This document shows, one piece after another, positions 1 to 6,200 of a stretch of 6,200 nucleotides of DNA. This DNA is from an uncultured Eubacteriales bacterium (GTDB lineage: Bacteria; Bacillota; Clostridia; Oscillospirales; Acutalibacteraceae). Where the stretch lies: assembly GCA_934444695.1 (NCBI GenBank), contig CAKSDF010000114.1:1-6200 (forward strand). The letters are read 5' to 3'. The first letter of the stretch is position 1, and every line of letters begins with the position of its first letter. A program made the position numbers and the translations under genes. The notes beneath the pieces are model-generated. The model saw nothing but the letters and a program-made list of their open reading frames with translations, made no database searches and was not told the origin of the DNA.

Positions 1-185
1 GAATGATAGCAAAAGAGTATCGGGAACGCCAACAAGATATAAAAGGGTTTAAAAAGTTAGAGGATATAATAACCGAAGTAGAACAAACGGAAATGACGGA
101 TGATGAGTTGACTCTCGAAAGAAAAGAGAAAAATGACACCATTATACACAAATTCAAGAAACAGACCGATGATCATTCTGAATAA
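1..185 (+). CDS. 3' end of an unrecognised, highly charged protein (probably partial)
   Basis: An open frame enters from the left edge and ends at TAA 183-185. An ATG sits at 3-5, but only two bases precede it, so no ribosome binding site can be judged; this is more likely the C-terminus of a longer gene than a complete 60-residue protein. The visible product is rich in Lys, Glu, Asp, Gln and Arg, has no Cys or Trp, no membrane segment and no motif I recognise, and looks helical and cytoplasmic. By hand count the stretch is about 36% GC, well below the next gene (about 55% at its start), which may mean a different origin, for example the tail of a mobile-element protein. That origin is a guess. 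It stops only 18 bases before the next start codon on the same strand, so read-through transcription is possible. Confidence 0.6.
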   Translation, partial: MIAKEYRERQQDIKGFKKLEDIITEVEQTEMTDDELTLERKEKNDTIIHKFKKQTDDHSE

Positions 186-203
186 ATTAGGGAGGTTGGT
201 TCA

Positions 204-3200
204 ATGAGAAAACAAAGGAAAAGCATACCCAAAAGGCTGTTGTGTTTGGCTCTGTCGGCAGTGCTGCTGCTGTGCATTTTACCGGTCGGCGTATTTGCCA
301 AGGGTGTCGACAGCAGCGGGGCGGCGGAATACATAGTAGTCGCTCACGGTGCGCAGATTGTTTTTGAAAACACGACAGAGGTTTTTCGCGGTACGGCGCC
401 GGCAAATGCGGTGCTCACGGTAACATTAGATGAAAGTCTTTTTCCCGGAAAAACCTTTGCGTGCTGGAGAAGCGCCGACGGTACGGAAATACATAAAAAG
501 TCGTTTCGCTTGCTTGTAGACCGTGATGCGGCGTTTTATCCCATGTTTGAGGGCGTTACGGGCAATTTCGGAGAATGGGAGCCGTTGGTCAAGGGCAAAT
601 ACTGCGACGACACCGTTGTTTTTGCCCGCTCCGACGATGCGCAGGGGCTTGTGGAATACAAGCTTTATCGGGGCGGCAATCATGAAAATTGCAGCTATGA
701 GCGCATAGATGACGGCAGTCACCGCAAAACATGCTCGGACTGTTCTTATACCGAAGTGAGCAATCATTGGTGGGATGCGGGAGTTGTGACCACGGAGGCG
801 GCGCATCTGACAGACGGCGTCAAAACCTATACCTGTTCCTATTGCGGCGCTAAAAAGTATGAAAAAATCGAAAGAAGCAATCAGCACAGCTTTCCGTTGT
901 ATCCGAAGGATTCCGACTATATCATCGACGAGCCTGCCGTGAACGGCAAGCCCGGCAAACGGCATCTGAAATGCACCGCGTGCAGCTATGAGGCGGAGCA
1001 GTCGGAATACATTGTTTCCGCGCTTCCCGGCAGCGCAGGTAAGGTGCAGCATTTTACCTATGAGCGTACATCCCCCTATTCTTCAAGTTCCTCTTTAAAT
1101 CAGGCGCGGGTGGAGGAGCACTATATCAGCGACAAGGCTTACTACTATTCCGTAAAAAAGGCAACGAGCTCTTATCGCTTTGAATTTTTGTGGTTTGACC
1201 ACGGCAGGCACAGCCCCGTGTATATCAAAGCCGGCACCCGTTACGGCACGGCGGAAAGCAATTCCTACGGCGTTGTCGCCTATGCAGACAGCCGCGAGGA
1301 ATTCATACGGATGATCAATTCCTCTCATATGCTTTCCGGCTATGACAACGGCCGCCATTCCGCTATGCTGACCTCCGAATACAGCGGCAGCCGATATTTT
1401 GAGAAGCTTTGGAATGAGGGCACATATACCCGCGATAAGCTGATCAAGGTGAACGAAAATGTTACCCGTCCCGGCTGGAACACACCTCTTGCGGTGTATG
1501 AGTATAAAACCGGCAGCAGCGGAAGACCTACTACGCTGTATGTGGACGAAAACAATGTTTGTGTGTACCAATATGTCGGGCCCGGCGACACGATGGAATT
1601 AAAGTTCACCGAGGAGATGGATGCATTTCCCTTTTCCGAGCCGGATCGTGATAAGATCACATGGTACGGTTATCAGGTGACGGACGGCACTTATGCAGCA
1701 GAAGGCTGGGACAGTCTCTACTTCGGCATGATCTCGGAGGAAACCGACGATGAAAACCGCACCGTGAGGCCGTATGACGCCAAAGATGGACAGTATTTCA
1801 GCCACTGGGAGAAGTATAATTTTCACACGAAGAAATATGAATACTATACCGATGCGGTGAGCTTTACGCCTTCCGTTTCCGATGTGACAAGGCTGAAAGC
1901 CGTTTTCAAGGATCGGTATTATCACATCAAGGTGAACGGCGGGTATTATAGGGTTTCCGTCGGTTGGAACAAGTGGAGCGACGAGACCTATACCGAGGGT
2001 GATGTGATCTACGGTAAGGAAATACGCCTGTCAAGTGACGGCAGTATGGTCCCCGAAGGTAAGCAAACGGATGTCTTCACAGACAAAGACGGCAACCGGT
2101 TGGACAGCTATACCTTTGTTCCGGAAGCCGACGGCGAATACACCATGACCTATAAGGACAAGGAAGCGTATTTTGAGGCAAACGCCCGAAACGGCGTTGT
2201 AAAGATGAACGGAGAAGCGTTCAGCGGCGGATATTTCCCCATAGGTGCGCAGATCACTCTGACCTCCGAAAGCAGCGACAGCGTCGCCTATCCGTATTTT
2301 ATCGGCTGGTGCAGGGTGCAATACGGCATGACCGGAGAGGAATATACGGTCGTTTCCACCGACGCCGTCTATACGGCAACCGTTGCGGATAATTATGACG
2401 CGAACCGCATTGTCGCCGTTTGGAGTGAAACGCCGACATTGCCGGAAAAAGCCCGTCATGATATAACCGCCGTGAAAGGCTTTGTCAGTAACGACGGCGT
2501 GTATGTGTCCGATATACGCGTTGTAAGCGGCAGCTATGTGCGGGTTGTTCGCGATCCGTCGGAAACGCTGCTGGTACAGACGTGGATTGCCACCGATGCC
2601 GATACCGGCGCGGTAATTGAAACAAAAACAGCCAATGATTACGGCGCCTATTTTAATATTTCGGCGCAAGCCGACGGCAAGGGCGACGGGAAATACGGCG
2701 GAAAAGGCGGAAAGCCGGGCGAGGGAGACGTGAGCTATCCGCCAAGCATCATCATCACCGGAGAAACCGACATATGTTCCGAACACACATGGGATTCAGG
2801 CATTGTAACAAAAGAACCGAACTATGCGGCGGACGGCGAAAAGACCTTCACCTGTACCGTCTGCGGTATGCAAAAAACCGAGCCGATCGCCAAGCCGGAG
2901 CGATATTGTGTGCACGCCTGCAAGAGCTGCGGCGGGTGCACATTGCCGGCAAGCGACGCCTCCTGCGGCTATGAGCGCTGTACCTGTGTGACGCCGCAAG
3001 CACCGATTCTGCACAATAAGTACGGTGCCGTGTCCGGCACGCCGGATGGCATTGTGCTGACCGTGGTCGAGATACAGGCAGACAGCGGTGAATCTTCGCC
3101 GTATCTTAACTACTGCTTGGAGGCGGCGGAGGGCTATGAGATTGAGACTATCTATGATGTCTCTCTTGTCAATTCCGACGGATCCGCATATACCCTTGCT

Positions 3201-4868
3201 GACGGAGAAACAGCAACCGTAACGCTTGATGTGGGCAAGGGAAACGCACAGGCGATCAGGGACGGCAGACTGTATGTTATCCACATTGCAACGACGGGCA
3301 GGGAAATCTACGGTGTGGGACACAAGCCGATTACCGCAGATACGGAAAACGGCACCGTGACCTTTGAGACGGACAGCTTTTCGCCCTTCCTGTTGGTCGA
3401 AAGATCGACGGAATACTATGGCAGAAGCGCACTTGCGAGCCTTCCGAACAAAGAAGCCCTGCTGTATGCCTATGATCAAATTGTGAGCGGCGTGGAGAAC
3501 GGTGCGGAAAGTATCGGCATTTACGACGGCACAAACACGATTACACAGGACGAGATAAAAACGGTGTTCGACGCATACAGACGCGACCATACAGAGCAGT
3601 TCTGGCTGGGAAATGCGTATTCGGTCACCTATGATCCGTCTACATCCGCTGCAGTCTCGCTTGTGCCGACATATATTCTGTCCGGCACGGCACTTGCAAC
3701 GGCAAAAGCCGCTTTTCGTGCGGCTGTGTCGGAAATGCTCGACGGGATAACTTCCTCAATGAGCGAGTTTGAGCGCGAAAAATTGCTGCATGACCGTCTG
3801 GCGGTCAAGGTCACCTATGACGGCACAGCAGCAAACGCTCATAATTCTTACGGAGCAATTGTTGAAGGCAAAGCGGTCTGTGAGGGCTATGCCGAGGCAT
3901 TTCAGTATTTGCTCCGGAAGGCCGGCATTCAGTCATTCATCATGACGGGCGTGAGCAATAACCCGTCAACCGGCACACCGGAGGGACACGCATGGAACGC
4001 AGTTCGTATTGACGGAAAGTATTACCATGTGGATACTACATGGGACGATCAGGGCGAAACGATTTTCTATGCGTACTTTAACAAAAGCGACGCAGCAATC
4101 GGCGAGGATCATACCATCCATGCCGCCGACTATGCGCTGCCGATATGCAACAGCGACACCGCCGACTATTTCTTTGTAAACGGCGGCAGACTTCCGGCTT
4201 TCGACCTTGATGCGGTCGCCGCCTTGCTGGCAAACGGAAACGGTACGGCACGCATCTATGCGACCGGCGATAAGGAGGCGTTTGTTTCGGCATTTACGGC
4301 GAATGCATCCGCCTTGGCTTCCCGGCTCGGATATACCGGCGGCTGCCGCTACGGCTACGCAAACCTGGGCAGAGAGTTTATCCTGTTTCTCACGCCGGTG
4401 GGCGTCACCGTCAGCGGCAGCATCACCTGCTTCGGCAGCGAAGCGGACAGGATCAGGGTAGAGCTTATTAAAGCCGGAGAAACCGTAGCGGCTCATCAGT
4501 CGGAGCTCACCGACTCCCAGAATGCGGACGCCTCCATACAGGCACGCTATTCCTTCTCCGCCGTTGCGGCAGGCACATACACCTTGCGGGTATCCAAGAA
4601 TAATCACGTCACCCGTGAGTACACCATTACTGTAGGCGCAGAAGCGGTGACCCAGAATGTGAAGATCCACCTGCTGGGTGATATAGACGGAAACGGTACT
4701 GTCACTACCATGGACTTCATGAGAGCAAATTCTCACGCCCGTGGAGTAACTCTTCTAACAGATTATGCGTTAAAATGTGCCGATGTTGTCGGTACAGACG
4801 GAAAGGTCACAACTATGGATGCGATGCGTATCAATGCACATGCAAGAGGTACAGCAAAACTTTGGTAA
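204..4868 (+). CDS. Secreted multidomain dockerin protein with transglutaminase-like cysteine domain
   Basis: Intact 1,554-residue protein; the ATG has AGGGAGG (189-195) 8 bases upstream. Residues 1-32 form a Sec signal peptide: basic start, Leu-rich core, probable cleavage after Val-Phe-Ala32. Residues about 72-115, 525-568 and 685-741 resemble divergent InlB-B/Listeria-Bacteroides beta repeats (F..W near the start, A-V-F/W at the end). CxxC pairs lie at 177/180, 211/214 and 257/260. A Gly/Lys linker (824-842) leads into a second Cys module: CxxC 884/887, then Cys 902, 906, 909, 912, 921, 926 and 928. Residues about 938-1067 form a beta-rich region ending in a GTVTFET..FSPF motif often seen in Firmicute surface proteins. 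A helical lead-in from about 1078 precedes the transglutaminase-like core (1190-1285) with Cys1226 (AVCEGYA), His1262 (GHAWNAV) and Asp1277 (HVDTTWDD), so the catalytic triad looks complete. Residues 1400-1489 resemble a Cna-B or carboxypeptidase-regulatory beta sandwich, and 1490-1554 are a type I-like dockerin. Inferred role: scaffold-bound surface enzyme that cross-links or cleaves protein; the substrate is unknown. No LPXTG anchor or SLH domain is present, so retention would depend on the dockerin. Residues 265-480 match nothing I know. Confidence 0.93.
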   Translation: MRKQRKSIPKRLLCLALSAVLLLCILPVGVFAKGVDSSGAAEYIVVAHGAQIVFENTTEVFRGTAPANAVLTVTLDESLFPGKTFACWRSADGTEIHKKSFRLLVDRDAAFYPMFEGVTGNFGEWEPLVKGKYCDDTVVFARSDDAQGLVEYKLYRGGNHENCSYERIDDGSHRKTCSDCSYTEVSNHWWDAGVVTTEAAHLTDGVKTYTCSYCGAKKYEKIERSNQHSFPLYPKDSDYIIDEPAVNGKPGKRHLKCTACSYEAEQSEYIVSALPGSAGKVQHFTYERTSPYSSSSSLNQARVEEHYISDKAYYYSVKKATSSYRFEFLWFDHGRHSPVYIKAGTRYGTAESNSYGVVAYADSREEFIRMINSSHMLSGYDNGRHSAMLTSEYSGSRYFEKLWNEGTYTRDKLIKVNENVTRPGWNTPLAVYEYKTGSSGRPTTLYVDENNVCVYQYVGPGDTMELKFTEEMDAFPFSEPDRDKITWYGYQVTDGTYAAEGWDSLYFGMISEETDDENRTVRPYDAKDGQYFSHWEKYNFHTKKYEYYTDAVSFTPSVSDVTRLKAVFKDRYYHIKVNGGYYRVSVGWNKWSDETYTEGDVIYGKEIRLSSDGSMVPEGKQTDVFTDKDGNRLDSYTFVPEADGEYTMTYKDKEAYFEANARNGVVKMNGEAFSGGYFPIGAQITLTSESSDSVAYPYFIGWCRVQYGMTGEEYTVVSTDAVYTATVADNYDANRIVAVWSETPTLPEKARHDITAVKGFVSNDGVYVSDIRVVSGSYVRVVRDPSETLLVQTWIATDADTGAVIETKTANDYGAYFNISAQADGKGDGKYGGKGGKPGEGDVSYPPSIIITGETDICSEHTWDSGIVTKEPNYAADGEKTFTCTVCGMQKTEPIAKPERYCVHACKSCGGCTLPASDASCGYERCTCVTPQAPILHNKYGAVSGTPDGIVLTVVEIQADSGESSPYLNYCLEAAEGYEIETIYDVSLVNSDGSAYTLADGETATVTLDVGKGNAQAIRDGRLYVIHIATTGREIYGVGHKPITADTENGTVTFETDSFSPFLLVERSTEYYGRSALASLPNKEALLYAYDQIVSGVENGAESIGIYDGTNTITQDEIKTVFDAYRRDHTEQFWLGNAYSVTYDPSTSAAVSLVPTYILSGTALATAKAAFRAAVSEMLDGITSSMSEFEREKLLHDRLAVKVTYDGTAANAHNSYGAIVEGKAVCEGYAEAFQYLLRKAGIQSFIMTGVSNNPSTGTPEGHAWNAVRIDGKYYHVDTTWDDQGETIFYAYFNKSDAAIGEDHTIHAADYALPICNSDTADYFFVNGGRLPAFDLDAVAALLANGNGTARIYATGDKEAFVSAFTANASALASRLGYTGGCRYGYANLGREFILFLTPVGVTVSGSITCFGSEADRIRVELIKAGETVAAHQSELTDSQNADASIQARYSFSAVAAGTYTLRVSKNNHVTREYTITVGAEAVTQNVKIHLLGDIDGNGTVTTMDFMRANSHARGVTLLTDYALKCADVVGTDGKVTTMDAMRINAHARGTAKLW
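3771..4058 (+). other. Transglutaminase-like core domain within the large secreted protein
   Basis: The domain covers residues 1190-1285 of the 204-4868 gene. It opens with an E-x-EKLLHD helix typical of bacterial secreted transglutaminase-like proteins. The catalytic Cys1226 (codon 3879-3881) sits in AVCEGYAEAF, His1262 (3987-3989) in GHAWNAV and Asp1277 (4032-4034) in YHVDTTWDD. Spacing of 36 residues from Cys to His and 15 from His to Asp fits the Transglut_core family. Members are papain-fold enzymes that act as transglutaminases or proteases; sequence alone does not separate the two here. All three residues are present, so activity is plausible. Confidence 0.9.
4671..4865 (+). other. C-terminal dockerin domain (type I-like)
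   Basis: Residues 1490-1554 contain two duplicated F-hand motifs. The first loop is canonical, with Asp1493, Asp1495, Asn1497, Gly1498 and Asp1504 at calcium-loop positions 1, 3, 5, 6 and 12. The second runs from Asp1527 to Asp1539, one residue longer than the usual 12, so it has an insertion or is partly degenerate. Both repeats share V-T-T-M-D-x-M-R-x-N-x-H-A-R-G, with Thr-Met at positions 10-11, the main cohesin-recognition positions in type I dockerins. Near identity of the two halves fits the two-orientation binding described for classical dockerins. No cohesin gene lies in this window. Confidence 0.87.
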
Positions 4869-4902
4869 TATGATATCAAGGTTCAAAATGTCTTAATACC
4901 TA

Positions 4903-4938
4903 TGTCTCCGCTCCATACGCCTTATGGGGACGGAGGCA
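4903..4938 (+). terminator. Strong stem-loop after the dockerin gene, possible terminator
   Basis: The hairpin starts 34 bases after the stop codon. The arms are 4903-4916 and 4924-4938, giving about 14 pairs (two of them G-T) with one bulged A at 4930 and a 7-base loop. The position suits transcription termination of the large gene. The following bases (AAGGTTTAAG) lack a proper T-run, so it may be a weak or factor-aided terminator, or a 3'-end stabilising structure instead. Confidence 0.42.
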
Positions 4939-4957
4939 AAGGTTTAAGAATATAAAT

Positions 4958-4973
4958 CGCAGAGAAATCTGCG
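4958..4973. repeat. Small perfect stem-loop with GAAA tetraloop
   Basis: CGCAGA (4958-4963) and TCTGCG (4968-4973) form a perfect 6-bp stem closed by GAAA, a GNRA-type tetraloop if transcribed on the plus strand. It lies between the possible terminator and a larger inverted repeat, so it may belong to one structured element. It has no T-run and no coding role I can see. Confidence 0.5.
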
Positions 4974-4974
4974 C

Positions 4975-5040
4975 CGCCGTTTTCGGGACTAAGCGAGACC
5001 CCGCGAGCGGTGCGTAAAAAAGTCCCGCAAAAAAGAGGCG
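4975..5040. repeat. Three-tier inverted repeat, possible structured RNA or small non-autonomous element
   Basis: The core is a perfect 7-bp inverted repeat, CGGGACT (4984-4990) against AGTCCCG (5021-5027). It extends outward through TTTT (4980-4983) with AAAA (5029-5032) past a bulged C at 5028. After a small internal loop it continues through CGCC (4975-4978) with GGCG (5037-5040). The 30-base apical region contains a further short CCG/CGG helix (5001-5010). Neither strand shows a clean terminator layout. It matches no RNA family I recognise; a repeated intergenic element is an equally good reading. Confidence 0.45.
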
Positions 5041-5159
5041 ATGTTAATAGAATGAATCTTCATTTCAGGGAAAAGGCTCAACTTTGGTAGCATTACTTCT
5101 ACCTTGTCTTAATGCCGATGCACCTGCCCCATAACCTCTCATATTAAACGGTGTACAAC

Positions 5160-5195
5160 GAGAAAGCGGCTTTCCCATAAAGAAAGCCCTTTCTC
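5160..5195. repeat. 14-bp stem-loop with a single bulge
   Basis: The outer stem GAGAAAG (5160-5166) pairs with CTTTCTC (5189-5195) and the inner stem GGCTTTC (5168-5174) with GAAAGCC (5182-5188). The loop is CCATAAA (5175-5181), and C5167 is the only unpaired base in the stem. No T-run follows on either strand, so a simple intrinsic terminator is unlikely. It lies about 140 bases before the lipoprotein start and could be part of its leader RNA or a relic palindrome. Confidence 0.5.
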
Positions 5196-5333
5196 CAAAA
5201 TGGCAAATAAAACTTTTCCGTTTAGAGAGAGTTATTCCAAGCAAAATTTTAGTAATCCGATTCTGTAAAAGATAATGCTTCGGATGCGTTTTCGCAGAGA
5301 TATTTCGGAATGAAATACAAGGAGGATGATGCT

Positions 5334-6200
5334 ATGAAAAGAAAACTATTACTGTTTTGTACAGCAATATTTCTTATCTGTTTTTTTAGCGGATGCGTGG
5401 TATTGCCCGGAAATAACACCTCCGACTCAGACGAAAGCAAAATTCCAGGCGGCAGCTCCGTTACTACTGAGCCGGATGGTGCAGAACCAAATGATATTTC
5501 TTTAGATGCACTGCAAAATAAAATCTCACAAAACAGCATCGCAGTCGGCGTTGCCTTTATCGGTTATGTAAACAGCGAGAGTACCGAAGCGGATCTGCGC
5601 GCCTATCTTGCAGGCAGTGAAACCGGGAAGAAATATCCTTTTCTCTCCAGTGCGCCGCTTGTCATCACGGAAGGACAGGAGCTGTATGCAATCGTACCGC
5701 CAAATAAAAAAGCAACCATAACGGTGTATCCTTCCTCTGTGACGGAAGACGGCGAATATGCAGATGATAGGAGTAACCCGCTCTGTATAGGGGAGCCCGG
5801 TGAGCCTCTTTTGCTGCGTTGCAATCTCAGCGAGATATATTCAAATGTACTGATAAGCGCTACCGACGGCGGCGCCATCGATTTCCACCCGTCACTGTCT
5901 ATGGAAAACGGCCATTTGCAGGAGATTACAGGGGTGTACGATTTCTCAGTTTACGAGGAAACACCCGATGAGCGTTCGGTTCAAATTGCAACAGAAATTC
6001 TTCTTGAAGCCGATGAGGTAAAGGCTGCTGTCAAAGGCGGAATGAAGATTATGTATACCGGAGATACGCAGTGGATCGAGGGTCGCCCATGCCTGCTGTT
6101 TGTCCTGGGAACCGATAAAGAGGATCAGTTTGTAAGAGAGCGCTATTACGGCGTATGCGACAATCTCATCTATGTCTATGACGCAGTGAGCGATACATGG
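5334..6200 (+). CDS. Putative surface lipoprotein, 3' end beyond the window
   Basis: The open frame runs 289 codons to the window edge with no stop. The ATG at 5334 has AAGGAGG (5319-5325) 8 bases upstream. The N-terminus is a lipoprotein signal peptide: MKRK, a hydrophobic core, then a lipobox-like Phe-Ser-Gly-Cys with Cys21 as the lipidated residue; Phe at -3 is atypical. Residues 26-55 are a Ser/Thr/Asp/Glu/Pro-rich tether. Residues about 55-205 look like a mixed alpha/beta domain (AVGVAFIGYV, KKYPFL, ELYAIVPP). Residues about 237-289 (MYTGDTQWIEG, ALGT-like VLGTD, DQFVRERYY, DNLIYVYD) resemble a C-terminal domain I associate with uncharacterised clostridial lipoproteins, without a firm family name. 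It should sit on the outer face of the membrane. No catalytic motif is evident and the function is unknown. Its composition (about 50-55% GC) is similar to the large gene upstream. Confidence 0.85.
   Translation, partial: MKRKLLLFCTAIFLICFFSGCVVLPGNNTSDSDESKIPGGSSVTTEPDGAEPNDISLDALQNKISQNSIAVGVAFIGYVNSESTEADLRAYLAGSETGKKYPFLSSAPLVITEGQELYAIVPPNKKATITVYPSSVTEDGEYADDRSNPLCIGEPGEPLLLRCNLSEIYSNVLISATDGGAIDFHPSLSMENGHLQEITGVYDFSVYEETPDERSVQIATEILLEADEVKAAVKGGMKIMYTGDTQWIEGRPCLLFVLGTDKEDQFVRERYYGVCDNLIYVYDAVSDTW

Larger units (their letters stand above)
4869..5333. other. 465-base non-coding interval rich in stem-loops
   Basis: No supported gene lies between the dockerin protein and the lipoprotein. 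Besides the larger stems listed separately, there are short perfect ones at 5051-5064 (AATGA/TCATT), 5086-5103 (GGTAG/CTACC) and 5255-5285 (ATCCGA/TCGGAT, wide loop). The final part (about 5200-5320) is AT-rich and probably carries the lipoprotein promoter. GATAAT at 5271-5276 could be a -10 box, but no convincing -35 sits at the right distance, so I do not call a promoter. I recognise no riboswitch class, tRNA or transposase remnant. Confidence 0.5.

Noticed and set aside
426..1925. Several other minus-strand frames (426-1052, 1095-1571, 1340-1660, 1599-1925)
   Set aside because: These are shadows of the large gene in other frames, with no motifs, no start signals and mutual overlaps.
2031..2786. 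Long minus-strand frame of 251 codons, with similar ones at 2796-3590 (264) and 3966-4736 (256)
   Set aside because: They lie antisense inside the intact plus-strand gene, whose domains are clear there, and lack good ribosome binding sites. Their products look like unordered Cys/His/Arg-rich translations of the opposite strand.
5012..5032. Runs of A flanking AGTCCCGC, that is T-runs on the minus strand, as a minus-strand terminator
   Set aside because: The T-runs fall inside or before the stem when read on the minus strand, not after it, and no minus-strand gene leads into it.
5080..5089. AACTTTGGTA repeats the last bases of the dockerin gene (4858-4867)
   Set aside because: The match is only 10 bases with no similarity on either side. 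It is too short to claim a duplicated dockerin end or an attachment site.
5065..5142. Minus-strand mini-frame of 25 codons in the intergenic region (starts MRGYGAGASALRQG)
   Set aside because: No ribosome binding site precedes the ATG and the composition is low in complexity. It could be a remnant of a longer frame or chance, so it is not supported as a gene.
5271..5276. GATAAT as a -10 promoter box for the lipoprotein gene
   Set aside because: The hexamer 17 bases upstream (TTTAGT) is a poor -35 match. In an AT-rich stretch a lone -10-like hexamer is expected by chance.
5249..5878. Minus-strand frames at 5249-5539 and 5603-5878
   Set aside because: They are antisense to the lipoprotein gene, which has a strong ribosome binding site, signal peptide and lipobox on the plus strand.

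Overview
The window reads like a chromosomal segment of an anaerobic, Gram-positive Clostridia bacterium, most likely a gut or rumen member of the Oscillospiraceae/Ruminococcaceae. This is inferred from a dockerin-bearing secreted protein, CxxC surface modules common in that group, strong GGAGG ribosome binding sites and a lipoprotein. The genus cannot be fixed from the sequence alone.

Layout: (1) positions 1-185 hold the AT-rich (about 36% GC) 3' end of an unrecognised, highly charged plus-strand protein. (2) Positions 204-4868 hold one intact 1,554-residue secreted multidomain protein. In order it has a signal peptide, divergent beta-repeat and CxxC modules, a Gly/Lys linker, a Cys-rich module, a beta-sandwich region, a transglutaminase-like Cys-His-Asp domain, a Cna-B/carboxypeptidase-regulatory-like beta domain and a C-terminal dockerin. 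(3) Positions 4869-5333 are a 465-base non-coding stretch unusually rich in stem-loops, one of which may act as a terminator. (4) Positions 5334-6200 hold the first 289 codons of a lipoprotein gene that runs off the window.

Inferred working picture: the large protein is exported and docked by its dockerin onto a cohesin-bearing scaffold that is not in this window. The transglutaminase-fold domain could then cross-link or cleave protein at the cell surface. The downstream lipoprotein would be anchored in the membrane outer face, but the long structured gap argues that it has its own transcript. I see no CRISPR array, tRNA, rRNA, complete insertion sequence or phage module. The most unusual items are the dockerin-transglutaminase fusion with its odd dockerin, and the hairpin-rich intergenic region.
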